Source: Dactylonectria macrodidyma (taxonomy: Eukaryota > Ascomycota > Sordariomycetes > Hypocreales > Nectriaceae). Taken from it: 64,000 nucleotides of DNA. The stretch covers positions 1-64,000 of the forward strand of contig JAGMUV010000037.1 in NCBI GenBank assembly GCA_020744425.1, written 5' to 3'. Position numbers and translations under genes: made by a program. Shown here piece after piece: positions 54,872-64,000 of this stretch. A model generated the notes under the pieces. The model saw only the letters and a list, made by a program, of their open reading frames with translations, did no database searches and had not been told where the DNA came from. How positions within the stretch are numbered: position 1 is the stretch's first letter; each line of letters begins with the position of its first letter.

Positions 54872-56308
54872 ATTGGCCCTCACTGGCGTGATCAGCTGAA
54901 CCCACAACAACGGCTCGTGTACGACACCTTCATGGGCCACTTCCAGGCGCAAAGTCTTACTCAAATCCTTCTCCACGTTGACGGCGGTGGTGGTACAGGC
55001 AAGTCCTTCCTTATCAAGGTGCTATCCTCCCATCTCCAGGCGGCTGCCCTACCGAATCCTAGCCCTATTTGTCGCGTAGCGCCAACAGGCGTTACGAGTA
55101 ACCAGATACAAGGCAGCACCATTCATTCGTTGCTACGCCTCCCAGTAGGTGGTACTTTTACCGACCTTCCCCCAGCCGACGCGGCCGCCCTTCAGTCCCG
55201 CCTACGGCACGTCAAATACCTCGTTATCGATGAAAAGAGCATGCTAGGGCTTGAGCAGCTAGCGCGGATCGATTCCCGCCTGCGGCTGGCCTTTCCACAG
55301 CGTAGCCTCGAGTTCTTTGGTGGCGTGAGCGTCTTGCTGGTGGGCGATTTCTTCCAGTTACCACCCGTCCGGCAAAAGGCGCTGTATTCGACTAGCACGA
55401 GCCTGTCTTCGTTGGAAAGGAAAGGGCAAGTGGCCTACCGGTTATTTGACCGCACGGTCTTCCTGACCACGGTACAGCGCCAGGCTGGTGATGACCAAGC
55501 CCGGTTCCGTCAGGCCTTGCAAGAACTGCGTGAAGTTAAGTTATCTATACAGTCCTGGAACCTCCTTAGCAATCGGGTACAGGCCAAGCTAACGCAGAGC
55601 GAGGTTGACAGATCCAGGGCCGCTTTGCGGGTGTATTCTACAAAAGCCCGCGTCAACGAATACAATTACGAGCATATGGTACACCTCAACGCCCCGACAA
55701 TACAAGTAGAGGCAAAGAATCAGGGCAACGGCGCGGGGCAGGCGGCAAGCGACCATGCTGGCAATCTATCCAACAAGTTTCCTGTTGCTAAGGGCGCCAG
55801 GGTAATGCTCACGACTAATTTATGGCAGCTAGCTGGCCTAGTTAACGGCGCCCAGGGTACTGTATACGATATCGCCTGGAATGCAGGCGCCAAACCATGG
55901 GAAGACCCCCCAGCCGTTATTATGGTGGATTTCGATAGCTACGATGGACCGCCGTATCTAACAACTAACAAAGGCAGGAAAATCGTACCCATTCTTCCAG
56001 TCACGCGTGATTTCCTAGTGGGCAACCAGACTTGCGCTCGCACGCAGTTTCCCCTGATCGTGGCATTTGCTATCACTGTTCACAAAAGCCAGAGCCTAAC
56101 GAAGGATCAGATAGTTACTGACCTCGCTACACGCGACTTCCAGGCCGGTATTAGTTATGTTGCTGTCTCACGAGTTACCTCGCTGCAAGGCCTACTCCTT
56201 GAGGCGCCTTTCGATCGTCAGAGCCTGTATAACCACACGCCCACGGAAGGTTTATACGCCTGCGTTTCATACGTGCTGCCTTTGTGGCTAACTATACGGC
56301 AGGGATGA
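54872..56308 (+). pseudogene. Helitron Pif1-like helicase fragment
   Basis: Open frame from about 54875 (WRDQLNPQQRLVYDTF) to 56308. It has Walker A GGGGTGKS, Walker B YLVIDEKSM, GDFFQLPPV, ITVHKSQSLTKD and YVAVSRVTSL, so all helicase motifs remain. The Rep half is missing: A-rich LINE tail precedes it and there is no proper start codon before the ATG at 54917. Lys replaces the usual Ile/Val after DE in Walker B. Family distinct from Helitrons 1 and 2, same as the fragment at 29171-29760. Confidence 0.88.
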
Positions 56309-56554
56309 AGACGCGCCTTGCTGACCAACAACACCGTCAGGCTCAACAGCTGACCGATCCGCCGTATCCACCACGCTACATTGACTAAACGATGTGTTGC
56401 TATAAGCTACAAGGAAAGGGGAGGTTTGACACCCCGGTACATAGTTAGATTGGGCCTGTCAGGAAGCGTGAGAGGGAACAAACTCCCTTACTACAGGTTT
56501 GGAGCGGTTTAACAGCTGGTTACCCGCCGCAAGAGAAAGGGGGGTTCTGGGGGG

Positions 56555-56723
56555 TGTGAGGGAACGGTCATGTGACTTTCATACTTTATGAATAGTCTCA
56601 CTTTATGAATATTGTGTAAATAGCTTTAAGTCAGAGCTTTCCTTAGGAATCTCTTTCTCTTCTTGTAAACAATCATTTTGCCCAAGTCGCACTCGACCTC
56701 GTTCGTGCTCTTGTCCCGTCACA
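56555..56723. mobile_element. 169-bp solo LTR with GGGGG target duplication
   Basis: Begins TGTGAGGGA and ends TCCCGTCACA, imperfect inverted LTR ends of TG...CA type. It is flanked by ggggg on both sides (56550-56554 and 56724-56728). The related Helitron copy at 30.0 kb lacks this segment, confirming insertion. A 5-bp duplication fits a retrotransposon; internal genes are gone by LTR recombination. Confidence 0.75.
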
Positions 56724-56837
56724 GGGGGTCCTCCCAGGAGAGTAGAATTGCAGATATACGATATTTACCCTTCGGGCTGGATATTCAGCCGTTAAGTCTT
56801 TTGCCTTGGCAACTTAACGGGTGTTCGAAGTATTTTA

Positions 56838-57255
56838 GTCATAATGTCGATGATTTCGCCGCACTACAATGTAGACATCTGCGTTATAGCGGTCGCTCAA
56901 CTGGTCACATCTACGCATGAGACCCTGAGTGGCCCTAGCGAAATTCTCGTTGGTTCTGTCACGTTTCTGGGGTATTGAAGGAAGCGCAGTCATGTTCTAA
57001 AGCATATGGTTAATGCCTTAATGGAGGGCTGGAAGAGCGCTGTACATAGTATTTATAAACGTTTGGGTCACTGTTCCCCCAGCATCGTTAGCAAACGTTG
57101 CATTGGGTCATCCCAGCGGACCCAGAAAGAAATGCGAACTCTTGAGTTCGGAAACGTGGCTGGCTCCCGCTCATCCGGACTACCCCACTCAGTCCGCCAC
57201 CAAAAATTGTTAATGGGTCGGGGCTAGCTGAGCCAGACATTCTTGCGAACTGGCT
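56838..57255. other. flank between Helitron end and kinase relic
   Basis: No gene. On the minus strand the kinase frame stays open to 57088, but similarity to the family seems to end near 57256, so another small insertion probably lies here. A small palindrome gcgaactcttgagttcg is at about 57130. Confidence 0.4.
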
Positions 57256-57419
57256 CTCCTCATCATTCATCCAGAAAGCAAGGATAGTAGACACGAACTG
57301 CAGCCCATCCGCGTTGATGTCAAACTTTTCAGGAGCAATACCGCCAAGCCGGTCAAACTCCCATAATCTCATCATGGATCCGCCAAGAGTGAACCCCAAA
57401 ACAAAGCGACGAGTGTCTT
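57256..57419 (-). pseudogene. FunK1-like kinase relic, C-terminal piece
   Basis: Reads DTRRFVLGFTLGGSMMRLW and continues with FDRLGGIAPEKFDI and LQFVSTI, a strongly conserved part of fungal-type protein kinases. It is separated from the central piece by a 752-bp hAT-like element whose target duplication AGTGTCTT falls within the codons for DT. Confidence 0.75.
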
Positions 57420-58171
57420 CAGCGCTCTCAACAAGACGAGCCTAACCAAGACAAAACAAGCCAAGTCAAGTCAAGCCAAGTCAAGTTGACCATCTTATCA
57501 AGCAAGACGGCTTTTTTGGCTGGCTTGACTTGTCTTGATACCGGCTTGATAAGCAGGGACCCTATAGCAGTCATAGCCACGGTGGCTCGGATGGTAAAAA
57601 TCCTGCTGGCGCGGCCAAAAGCTAGTCCCGAGCACCACGCTCATCACCGTCAAGATGTCCGATATTGATGATACCTTTTCGGTGACCGCCCTCTCGGAAG
57701 CAGTTACCGAGACGGCCAGCCAGCCTTCGACCCTGAGCACGAGATCCGCCGCGGCCGGAAGCACCGTGTTTGCTACTTTTCGCGGGGGACGGTCCGTCGC
57801 CGACCAGCTCCGAGATATCGACGCCTTCGACGGCGTGCGAGTGTGAGAGGATCTTCAGTCTCGCCAAGCTCTTGGTTGGCAGCAGCGACACTCTCTCCAA
57901 GATTTGACGATGGAGATGCTCACTTGTGTGAAGTTTTGGCGGCGGAATCCACTGATTTAAGGCCGGGCTCTTGTTCTAGATGGCTGCTTTGTCCGTAGAT
58001 GCTAGTCTGCCGTTGAGCTCACGATGGCCGGCCTGCTTACTAACACGGCTTGAATAGGCTTGACAAGATATCAAGTCAAGCCAAGTCAAGTCAAGTCAGA
58101 CCGCTAACTTAACAAGTCAAGTCAAGCCAGAGCTCTGGCTTGACTTGACTTGACTTGTTGAGAGCGCTGAC
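57420..58171 (+). mobile_element. nonautonomous hAT-like element, 752 bp, 8-bp target duplication
   Basis: Ends CAGCGCTCTCAACAAG and its inverse (to 58169), with subterminal caagtcaag repeats in both orientations. AGTGTCTT flanks it at 57412-57419 and 58172-58179; two extra bases lie inside the right copy. A short open frame, 57655-57846 (MSDIDDTFSVTALSEAV), may be the first exon of a lost transposase. The rest is non-coding. Confidence 0.8.
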
Positions 58172-58505
58172 AGTGTCTTGAGACACCGGTACCTCTCTTG
58201 CATACCTCCCAATATCAAGCTATGCCTTTGAAGCGATATCGGCGGATGGATTGCTCTTTAGTTCTCCGAGGATAAAGATCTGCGACCAATGACATTTAGA
58301 GTCCTTTCCGGCTTTAGGGTCGTTCACAAAGCCGATGTCCAGCTTGCGCTCGCCCGTCGAACCTTGGATGGGTTTATTCGGCTGTGCCAATGGCCTCCGT
58401 CGACGTGTTGGGTCGACTTGTATTCCTCGACAAATGCTGCCAGCCTCTCACTCAAGTCCGCAAGCCAAGACAACACACCGTCCTGGTTCGCATCCTCAGG
58501 CCATC
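58172..58505 (-). pseudogene. FunK1-like kinase relic, central piece
   Basis: Continues the N-terminal piece: WPEDANQDGVLSWLADLSER, then after a one-base slip GERKLDIGFVNDPKAG, HWSQI and GELKSNPSADIASKA, where TAG replaces an expected TGG. It stops at the border of the 752-bp element. Confidence 0.78.
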
Positions 58506-61304
58506 CAGTGTTGCTAATAATATAAACAATACGATATTGGCAATATGGACCCCCTCGCAATATTATTGTATTGTCAAGGGGTGCATATTGTATTACCCAA
58601 TATGAACATGACTCATATTGTATTTATTGCCAAGAACCCAATATATTGGCAGTGTGACAATACATCCAATATATCCCACGTGACCCTATCACTAAACCGC
58701 TTCTGCACAAATCTCGTCACCCTGATAATCTCGTATCCCAAACCATGACTTCAGGCACTCCAATGCTTCAATTACATCACTCCCAAGTCGATTTCGACGG
58801 TCTGTAATCGTTATCTTTGCCCCAGAGAAGAGTCGTTCAGGCTCCGCTGACATTGCAGGAATTGACAGTATATCCACGGCCATCTTGCTCAGGCTCGGGT
58901 AGGTTTTCTGCTGCGTCTCCTCTAGCCACCATGCAAGGGCGCTTGTAAAGCCATAAACCCGTTCAGAATTGCAATATCGCTCGTATTCGTCCATGACAAG
59001 TGACGGCTGCAGGTGCTTGTTCCTCCAATTCAAGAACTCGTTCGTGGTCGTCGATGGGACCTCGCAGAGAGGAAGCGGTGATTCCACAGGTTTATATTCG
59101 TTCCACAGTGTCTCAATCAACTTCTCTGAAGGCTCAACCCACTCCTTTTTCCAGTTCTCCTGGATGTAGTGCCATTTATGCGAAGGGTGGAGCACAATGG
59201 CTGCAACATACGCAGGCGATTCATCAGTAAGGCGATAGTACTTATCCAACTTGGCCCAGCCCGAGTTATGCATCGGTGCCATCACCGGATCGTCGATACT
59301 TGCCTCCTTGCCGGCTTCGAATTGTGCCAATACGAAGTCCATCGCCAAGAGGACATTGTCGAGTGTTGCAAACGATGACTCGAGAGCCTTGGTCGTCATC
59401 TTCAGCTTCTCTAAGAAGGACTTGATCTTCTCCAAGATGATCCACTCCTCTGGAGAGAGCTCGTCTCTATCGCAATCTGCGTCCATCCATTTGTTAAAAT
59501 AGCCGTCAATTGCATCTCTAAGATTCAATGCCGCCCTCAACATGGTATACCACGAGCTCCATCTTGTGTCATTGTCTCGCGCAAGCTTACGGTTGTGGCT
59601 GATAGCCAGAAACTTTTGGCTGCGCTGAACACTCTGTTGGATGTAAACGACGAAGTTGTGAAGCTTGCCAAGAGGACCCTTCTTCCGCCACGCTTCAATA
59701 TGCTTTAGTGTCACATTATGCAGGCCAGCATCGTCGCGTTCGAGCTTCTCATTGTCGGTGACGAAGAGGAAAGCTTTGGCGGCGAGGTTGATGATATGAC
59801 CTTGGCAGCGGAGTCGGTGAACCTTGGGGTCGTATTGGATATCATATCGGCGTAGGAGGCCTGTGGGATGTTAGGGCCAATCAGTAGAAATAGTGAGTTA
59901 TACTGACCAAGCGAAAGGGATCTCATCATTGTATCGTTATTGCCAGCATTGTCCATCACGAAATATCCAAGCTTCGAAGCAAAGCCCCATTCGTCAACCA
60001 CTTCCAAAATGGCCTCAGCGAGGTGAGAACCGTCATGCTCACTATCGATGTCTTTCAACGCCAAAATATGGTGTTCGAGCTGACCGTCTTCCGTGACATA
60101 GTGACCAACTACGCCTAAGATGGCCAAAGAGTTGGGAGAAGTCCAAAGGTCGCAGCTGATGTGAACTCTTGACTTCGCCGACTGTATACGCTGCTTGACC
60201 TTCTCCTTCTGGTCTTCGTACTGCCGCATGATCCATTTCCTGATAGTCTCGTGCGTATCTGGAAGCCAAGTATCGATATCGTTATTGATGTAGGCCAAGA
60301 GGGCTCGGAACTCTGGGCATTCCACGAGCCGAAATGGGAGAGAGCAGGCTGTAATAAACCTCACGTATAATACCTCGAGCTGGTCAGGGTCGATCGAATC
60401 TCCGGATTGATCGTTGAGCCGACGGCGTTTGCGGGGATTTTCTTCTGCCACAGCACGAGCTTGTTCGAGAATCGTTCGTATCGTTGTCGCTTTAGCTGTT
60501 CGCGGGGCTCCTTTTGGCAGACCGTGGCCGTCAGGAGGAGGGTCCATAAGATGTTTTGTGGGAGCCGCAGTACCCCCAGAACAGGCATAGGTTCTGTTAC
60601 AATGTTTGCACCGCCACTCTTCTTTTCCGGTCCGCTGATTGTAATATCTCGTCTCTATCTCCTCGTCTGGCATATGGGAGAAGACCCATGATGTTCTGGG
60701 CTTGGTGGAGGAGGTTGTAGAGGCTGTGTAAGGTCGAGATTTGGACGTTTGGCTTTCGTCTAGGCCATGTAACTGCTGGCTGGAAGACTCTGAAAAGTCG
60801 ACTGAAATTGACGACTCTTCGTTGTGACCATTTTGCAAAAGGGAGGCGCTGTTGAGGCATGGCGGTAAGTCTTGTCTAGGCTCGACAGTGATAAAGAAAA
60901 TGAGCAGAGGTGACGATGGCCAGTGTCGACAGGCAACCACCGGTAGGCCCAGCTCAACAAGGCCCGTACCAATCATACCTCCCCTGACGCGTGGCAGAAA
61001 CGCGTGGTCGCGTGTTAGGTCTGATTGTCAATAAAGACGCGTGCTGAGGTAAATGCTAGCCAATAAATGCCAAGCATCCCGGTCGCTGGTATAGGGTACG
61101 GCCTGCCCCGGCTACTGTCAATAGGCAATTTCGCCCCAGGACTGACAACCCAATATAAATAATATATTGCCAATATGGATATCCTCATATTATATTGTCA
61201 CAATATCAAAATCTTCATATCATATTGTCACAATATGAGAAAGTCTATATCATATGGGTTATATTGCAATATACTACTTTATTGCCATATTATTAGCAAC
61301 ACTG
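58506..61304 (-). mobile_element. complete hAT transposon, 2799 bp, 8-bp target duplication
   Basis: Terminal repeats CAGTGTTGCTAATAATAT at 58506 and the inverse at 61287-61304. The flanking 8-mer AGGCCATC is identical at 58498-58505 and 61305-61312. AT-rich ends with caatat motifs enclose one transposase gene. It lies inside the FunK1 relic; removing it rejoins the kinase frame (GWVGWP to EDANQDG). A remnant of the same family is at 27090-27350. Confidence 0.95.
58692..60976 (-). CDS. hAT transposase, about 745 residues, apparently intact
   Basis: Two exons, 60976-59908 and 59860-58692, with a 47-bp intron (donor GTCAGT, acceptor CACAG). The joined frame has no stop and reads LSLG into LLRRYDIQYDPKVHRLRCQ. 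A BED-type finger, CKHCNRTYACSGGTAAPTKHL, lies near residues 120-140. The RNase H-like core shows CDLWTSPN and VMDNAGNND (first two acidic residues). The C-terminal dimerisation block is LSIPAMSAEPERLFSGA with CLKSW. The start at 60976 is the first ATG; a start nearer the finger is possible. Ends with target duplication and a whole frame suggest it may be mobile or was so recently. Confidence 0.9.
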
Positions 61305-61830
61305 AGGCCATCCCACCCATCCTTCACGGAAGAGTCGATTATCGCCTAGTGTGCACTTCTCGAAGAGAGCTTCTGATGCAAGCGCGAGATCTGTTATGCT
61401 TCCGAGGGATCCCAACGTAAAGAGGACCAAGCTCCATGTTAAGGACCCTGTCCACATCTTGTCGGTATTCAGAGGAGTTTGCAAGGCTACTCGTGTTGTG
61501 AAGCTATGGTGTTTGTTGGAGAGAAGAGGCTATCGGTCGGGGGGCGGGGTGGGTTCGCTAATGGCGCGGTAGACTTGATCCCAGATGAGCGCATCGTCTG
61601 GATCGACGGTAAGAACGGCATTCAAGAGAGGTATAATACGGTCGAGGTCGACGACATCGGAGTTGACGGAGGAGCCCAGTCTCGATGGGTCGCTGAAAAG
61701 GTTCTTTCCACCAGATGCTGAGCGAAGCAGGCGGGATACCCGAAGCCCTTGCAGGGCCAGGATGAGATCGATAGAGAGTTTCTGGAGATCTGCGGAAGTC
61801 AGCGGAGGGGATCGTAATGAAGATGGTTCA
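61305..61830 (-). pseudogene. FunK1-like kinase relic, N-terminal piece
   Basis: From about 61830 it reads PPLTSADLQKLSIDLILALQ, LDRIIPLLNAVLTVDPDDAL and, after two frame changes, SSEYRQDVDRVL and EKCTLGDNRLFREGWVGWP, ending at the hAT border. One stop arises from TGG to TAG. FunK1 proteins are fungus-specific kinase-like proteins, numerous in repeat-rich genomes. With the other two pieces it forms one gene of minus orientation broken by two transposons. The stretch 61831-62082 upstream is probably its promoter side and has no other feature. Confidence 0.78.
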
Positions 61831-62082
61831 CTGTGCCTCCTTGATCAAACTGAGCGAGTGCGTCTGGCGAGCATGAGATGCACCTGTCTTGACAGATCAA
61901 CTTGAATGAGGCGTGGAAAGCGTCAAGGCCATCGCCAATCGGGTGGTCTTTGATGATCTTTGGTCGCGATTGATCTATCATCGCGACTTGCGTCGTGTGC
62001 CATGTTATGGCGTGGTTTCGGCGGAACGAGTAAGCGCTCAAGACATGATCACAACCACAGGTGGCGCGCCGGTAGAATCTCG

Positions 62083-62446
62083 GCATATTGACAACCGTAG
62101 CCGCAAACGGGGAAGGAGCAGCTTTTACTAGTGATGTCACCCAAGATGACGTGCGCTGACCTGATTGGACCGCAACGCCTTGGGACCATGACGTGATTAT
62201 GACGCGTGGCAAACAAACAAACTGGGAATCTCTAATGTCACAGCCAATTGGAATAAGAAGTTGAGCATATTGACAACCGTAGCCGCAAACGGGGAAGGAG
62301 CAGCTTTTACTAGTGATGTCACCCAAGATGACGTGCGCTGACCTGATTGGACCGCAACGCCTTGGGACCATGACGTGATTATGACGCGTGGCAAACAAAC
62401 AAACTGGGAATCTCTAATGTCACAGCCAATTGGAATAAGAAGTTGA
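62083..62446. repeat. exact 182-bp tandem duplication upstream of a transposase
   Basis: Units 62083-62264 and 62265-62446 appear identical, each from gcatattgacaaccgtagcc to ggaataagaagttga. Each contains two tgacgt-type motifs (gatgacgtgcg, catgacgtgatt). It ends 150 bp before the second PiggyBac-like gene, so it may double that element's terminal or promoter region. Confidence 0.92.
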
Positions 62447-62596
62447 TTCATGCCTATCCCTTTGACTGTGTTAAGGCTCCAGGCCAGATTGTGCCCCACA
62501 TGACCCCTGCTCACAGTGAGGTACATCAGAGTAACGCGTCGCGTAGTCAGAATCAACCCCACCAAAATACACATACAAACGATTCTGACTTTCGCG

Positions 62597-64000
62597 ATGG
62601 ATACCCAAGTGCCCTCAACACAGGCAATCAATGTGTATGACGATAACAGCTTCATTTGCACTGATAACAGCCGCCGGGAGCAGGCAGCTGACAACACCTG
62701 CCGGCCGAACCTAGCCCCTGTCAACGAACGCGGCTACAACTTCATGCCTTTCGAGGTTCCAACACGCGACTTTAAGGTCAAGGACCTGCCCCAGGACCCG
62801 TTATCTCTTTTCCAGCAATTCCTACCTATTTCCCTAGTAGAAAGCTGGGTCAAATATACCAATGACTGGGTTAGCCACCTGCAGCAAGAGGCTCGCGGTA
62901 GTGCACACACATTACCGCCAAGATCACGGTTACGCCTCTGGAGACCAACCTCTATTGCAGAAGTCTACATATGGGTCGCAATCCTTATTTACTTAGGGAT
63001 TCACACTGAACTTGACCTCGAAGACCATTGGGAGACTTCTCGGCCGGGGCACCAACACTCTACTCACTCTATCATCAAATATATGACCTATGACCGATTT
63101 CAGCAGCTACATCGTCACATTCGCATTTTCAGCCCTCACATCACCATAAGCAGCAACAGCGCCCTCACCTATGACCGTGTGACGCCGTGGTCTGACCACA
63201 TACAGCGCGTGTCTACGGATTTCTATGTTCCAGGCACTTGCATCGCTGTAGATGAGTGTATGGCCCGCTATACCGGGAGGTCAAAAGAGACAACAAGAGT
63301 CCCTAACAAGCCGATCCCCGTCGGCTTCAAAGTTTGGGTTGCAGCACAGCAGGGCTATTTCCTACGTTGGATTTGGCATAGGCCCGGACCTAAGTTTGGA
63401 CCTGTTGGTCTCAAGCCTGCCCGGCAACGGCGGCGTGAGGCCAAGCAGGAGAAGACAGTCTATCTGAACCCGACGCAGGCTGTGGTTGTTGCCCTACTAA
63501 ACTTGCTGCCAGAAGCCAACTATCACGTCTTTATCGATAACCTCTTTTCCTCTCCCGACCTCCTACGCAGCCTCCGCGAGCACGGCCACGGCGCTACGGG
63601 TACAGCCCGAGTCAACTGTGGCATCTACAAGCCCTTAGTCAAGCTCAAAAATGACGATAACACAGCTGCCGCAAATATCAAATTCAACGAAATCAGGACC
63701 GTCCCAACTAAGGATAATAAGGTCAGTCAAGCAGACAGCTTTAGCTGTAAATGCCCTACTAATTTGTCCTGGGCCAGGTAAATCAGATCGCGTGGAAAGA
63801 CAACGCCCTTGTGTTGTTCTTATCTACTGTGTACGCAGGCGACGAGACCGTCCTTCGGTTACGCAAGAGGCCGACAACAGACCAAATTCGAGCACGCCCA
63901 ATACAGCGATTTTTCGGTGACGAGCCAGTGAAAGAGATTATTATCCCGTCTGTTGCTGCCTTCTACAATGACGAGATGAACGGGGTAGACCGCGGTGACC
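62597..64000 (+). CDS. PiggyBac-like transposase, second family, cut by window end
   Basis: ATG at 62597 (MDTQVPSTQAINVYDDNSF). Exon 1 ends at 63721; intron 63722-63777 (56 bp, GTCAGT to GCCAG) lies at the same place as in the first copy; exon 2 begins VNQIAWKDNALVLFLST and runs off the window after GVDRGD. Catalytic aspartates: IAVDECMARYTGR, YHVFIDNLFSSP and NGVDRGD. The spacer lacks the long Ser/Gln insert of the first copy. Similarity is clear, yet residues differ throughout, so these are two subfamilies. No stop is seen in the visible part. Confidence 0.88.

Larger units (their letters stand above)
54872..56837 (+). mobile_element. truncated Helitron with 3' terminal hairpin, copy 2
   Basis: Shares its 3' part with 29171-30126, including the hairpin CCGTTAAG/CTTAACGG (about 56789-56820) and the end ggtgttcgaagtatttta at 56837. 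A solo LTR has inserted in its 3' non-coding part. The 5' half is lost at the LINE junction. Confidence 0.75.

Noticed and set aside
61799..62398. 199-codon minus-strand frame
   Set aside because: It runs through the 182-bp tandem repeat and repeats itself; only its end could overlap the kinase upstream region.

Overview
The window reads as an accessory, transposon-rich stretch of a filamentous ascomycete genome, most likely a Fusarium-like Sordariomycete. The basis is short spliceosomal introns (46-88 bp, GTRNGY donors, CTAAC/ACTAAT-type branch sites), a Zn2Cys6 regulator, a fungal-type (FunK1-like) kinase relic, Tad-like LINEs, hAT and PiggyBac-like transposons and Helitrons. Genus is an inference. 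Nothing bacterial (operons, ribosome binding sites, CRISPR) is present.

Layout. 1-21.5 kb: two different Helitron systems lie tail to tail. Helitron 1 has a RepHel gene on + (3956-11013, two frameshifts) and a divergent spliced companion gene on - (2441-917). Helitron 2 has RepHel on - (18255-11630, broken by a 35-bp tandem duplication and a second frameshift) and a divergent companion on + (19090-20158, one in-frame TGA). The companions share a layout (compact beta-rich N-terminal part, basic/disordered tail) and may be Helitron-carried single-strand DNA-binding proteins. A MYND zinc-finger gene (20832-20287) sits inside the outer inverted repeats proposed for Helitron 2.

21.5-35.8 kb: a mixed host segment with an MDR oxidoreductase (22847-21804), a four-exon Zn2Cys6 regulator that I rebuilt from splice sites (23803-25586), decayed gene remnants, a hAT deletion derivative, a truncated Helitron helicase with its 3' end inserted in a decayed host gene (29171-30935), a secreted 19-cysteine protein (32386-33114), ankyrin and Rep relics, and a disordered-protein gene (35803-34589).

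36-44.3 kb: a 267-bp inverted repeat pair, then core-like genes: a SNF2/RING ATPase of the Uls1/Ris1 type (41913-37668, six splice-defined blocks, one apparent frameshift) and an unknown nuclear-looking protein (43383-44306).

44.3-64 kb: a transposon graveyard. LINE fragments, a PiggyBac-like element with a complete-looking transposase (48032-50061), a 5'-truncated LINE with RT and RNase H (50831-54484), a second Helitron helicase fragment carrying a solo LTR, and a FunK1 kinase pseudogene split by two hAT elements with 8-bp target duplications (57420-58171 and 58506-61304, the latter with a full-length transposase). A second PiggyBac-like transposase runs off the right end. Stops of TGG-to-TAG, CAG-to-TAG and CGA-to-TGA type in several relics fit C-to-T decay such as RIP.
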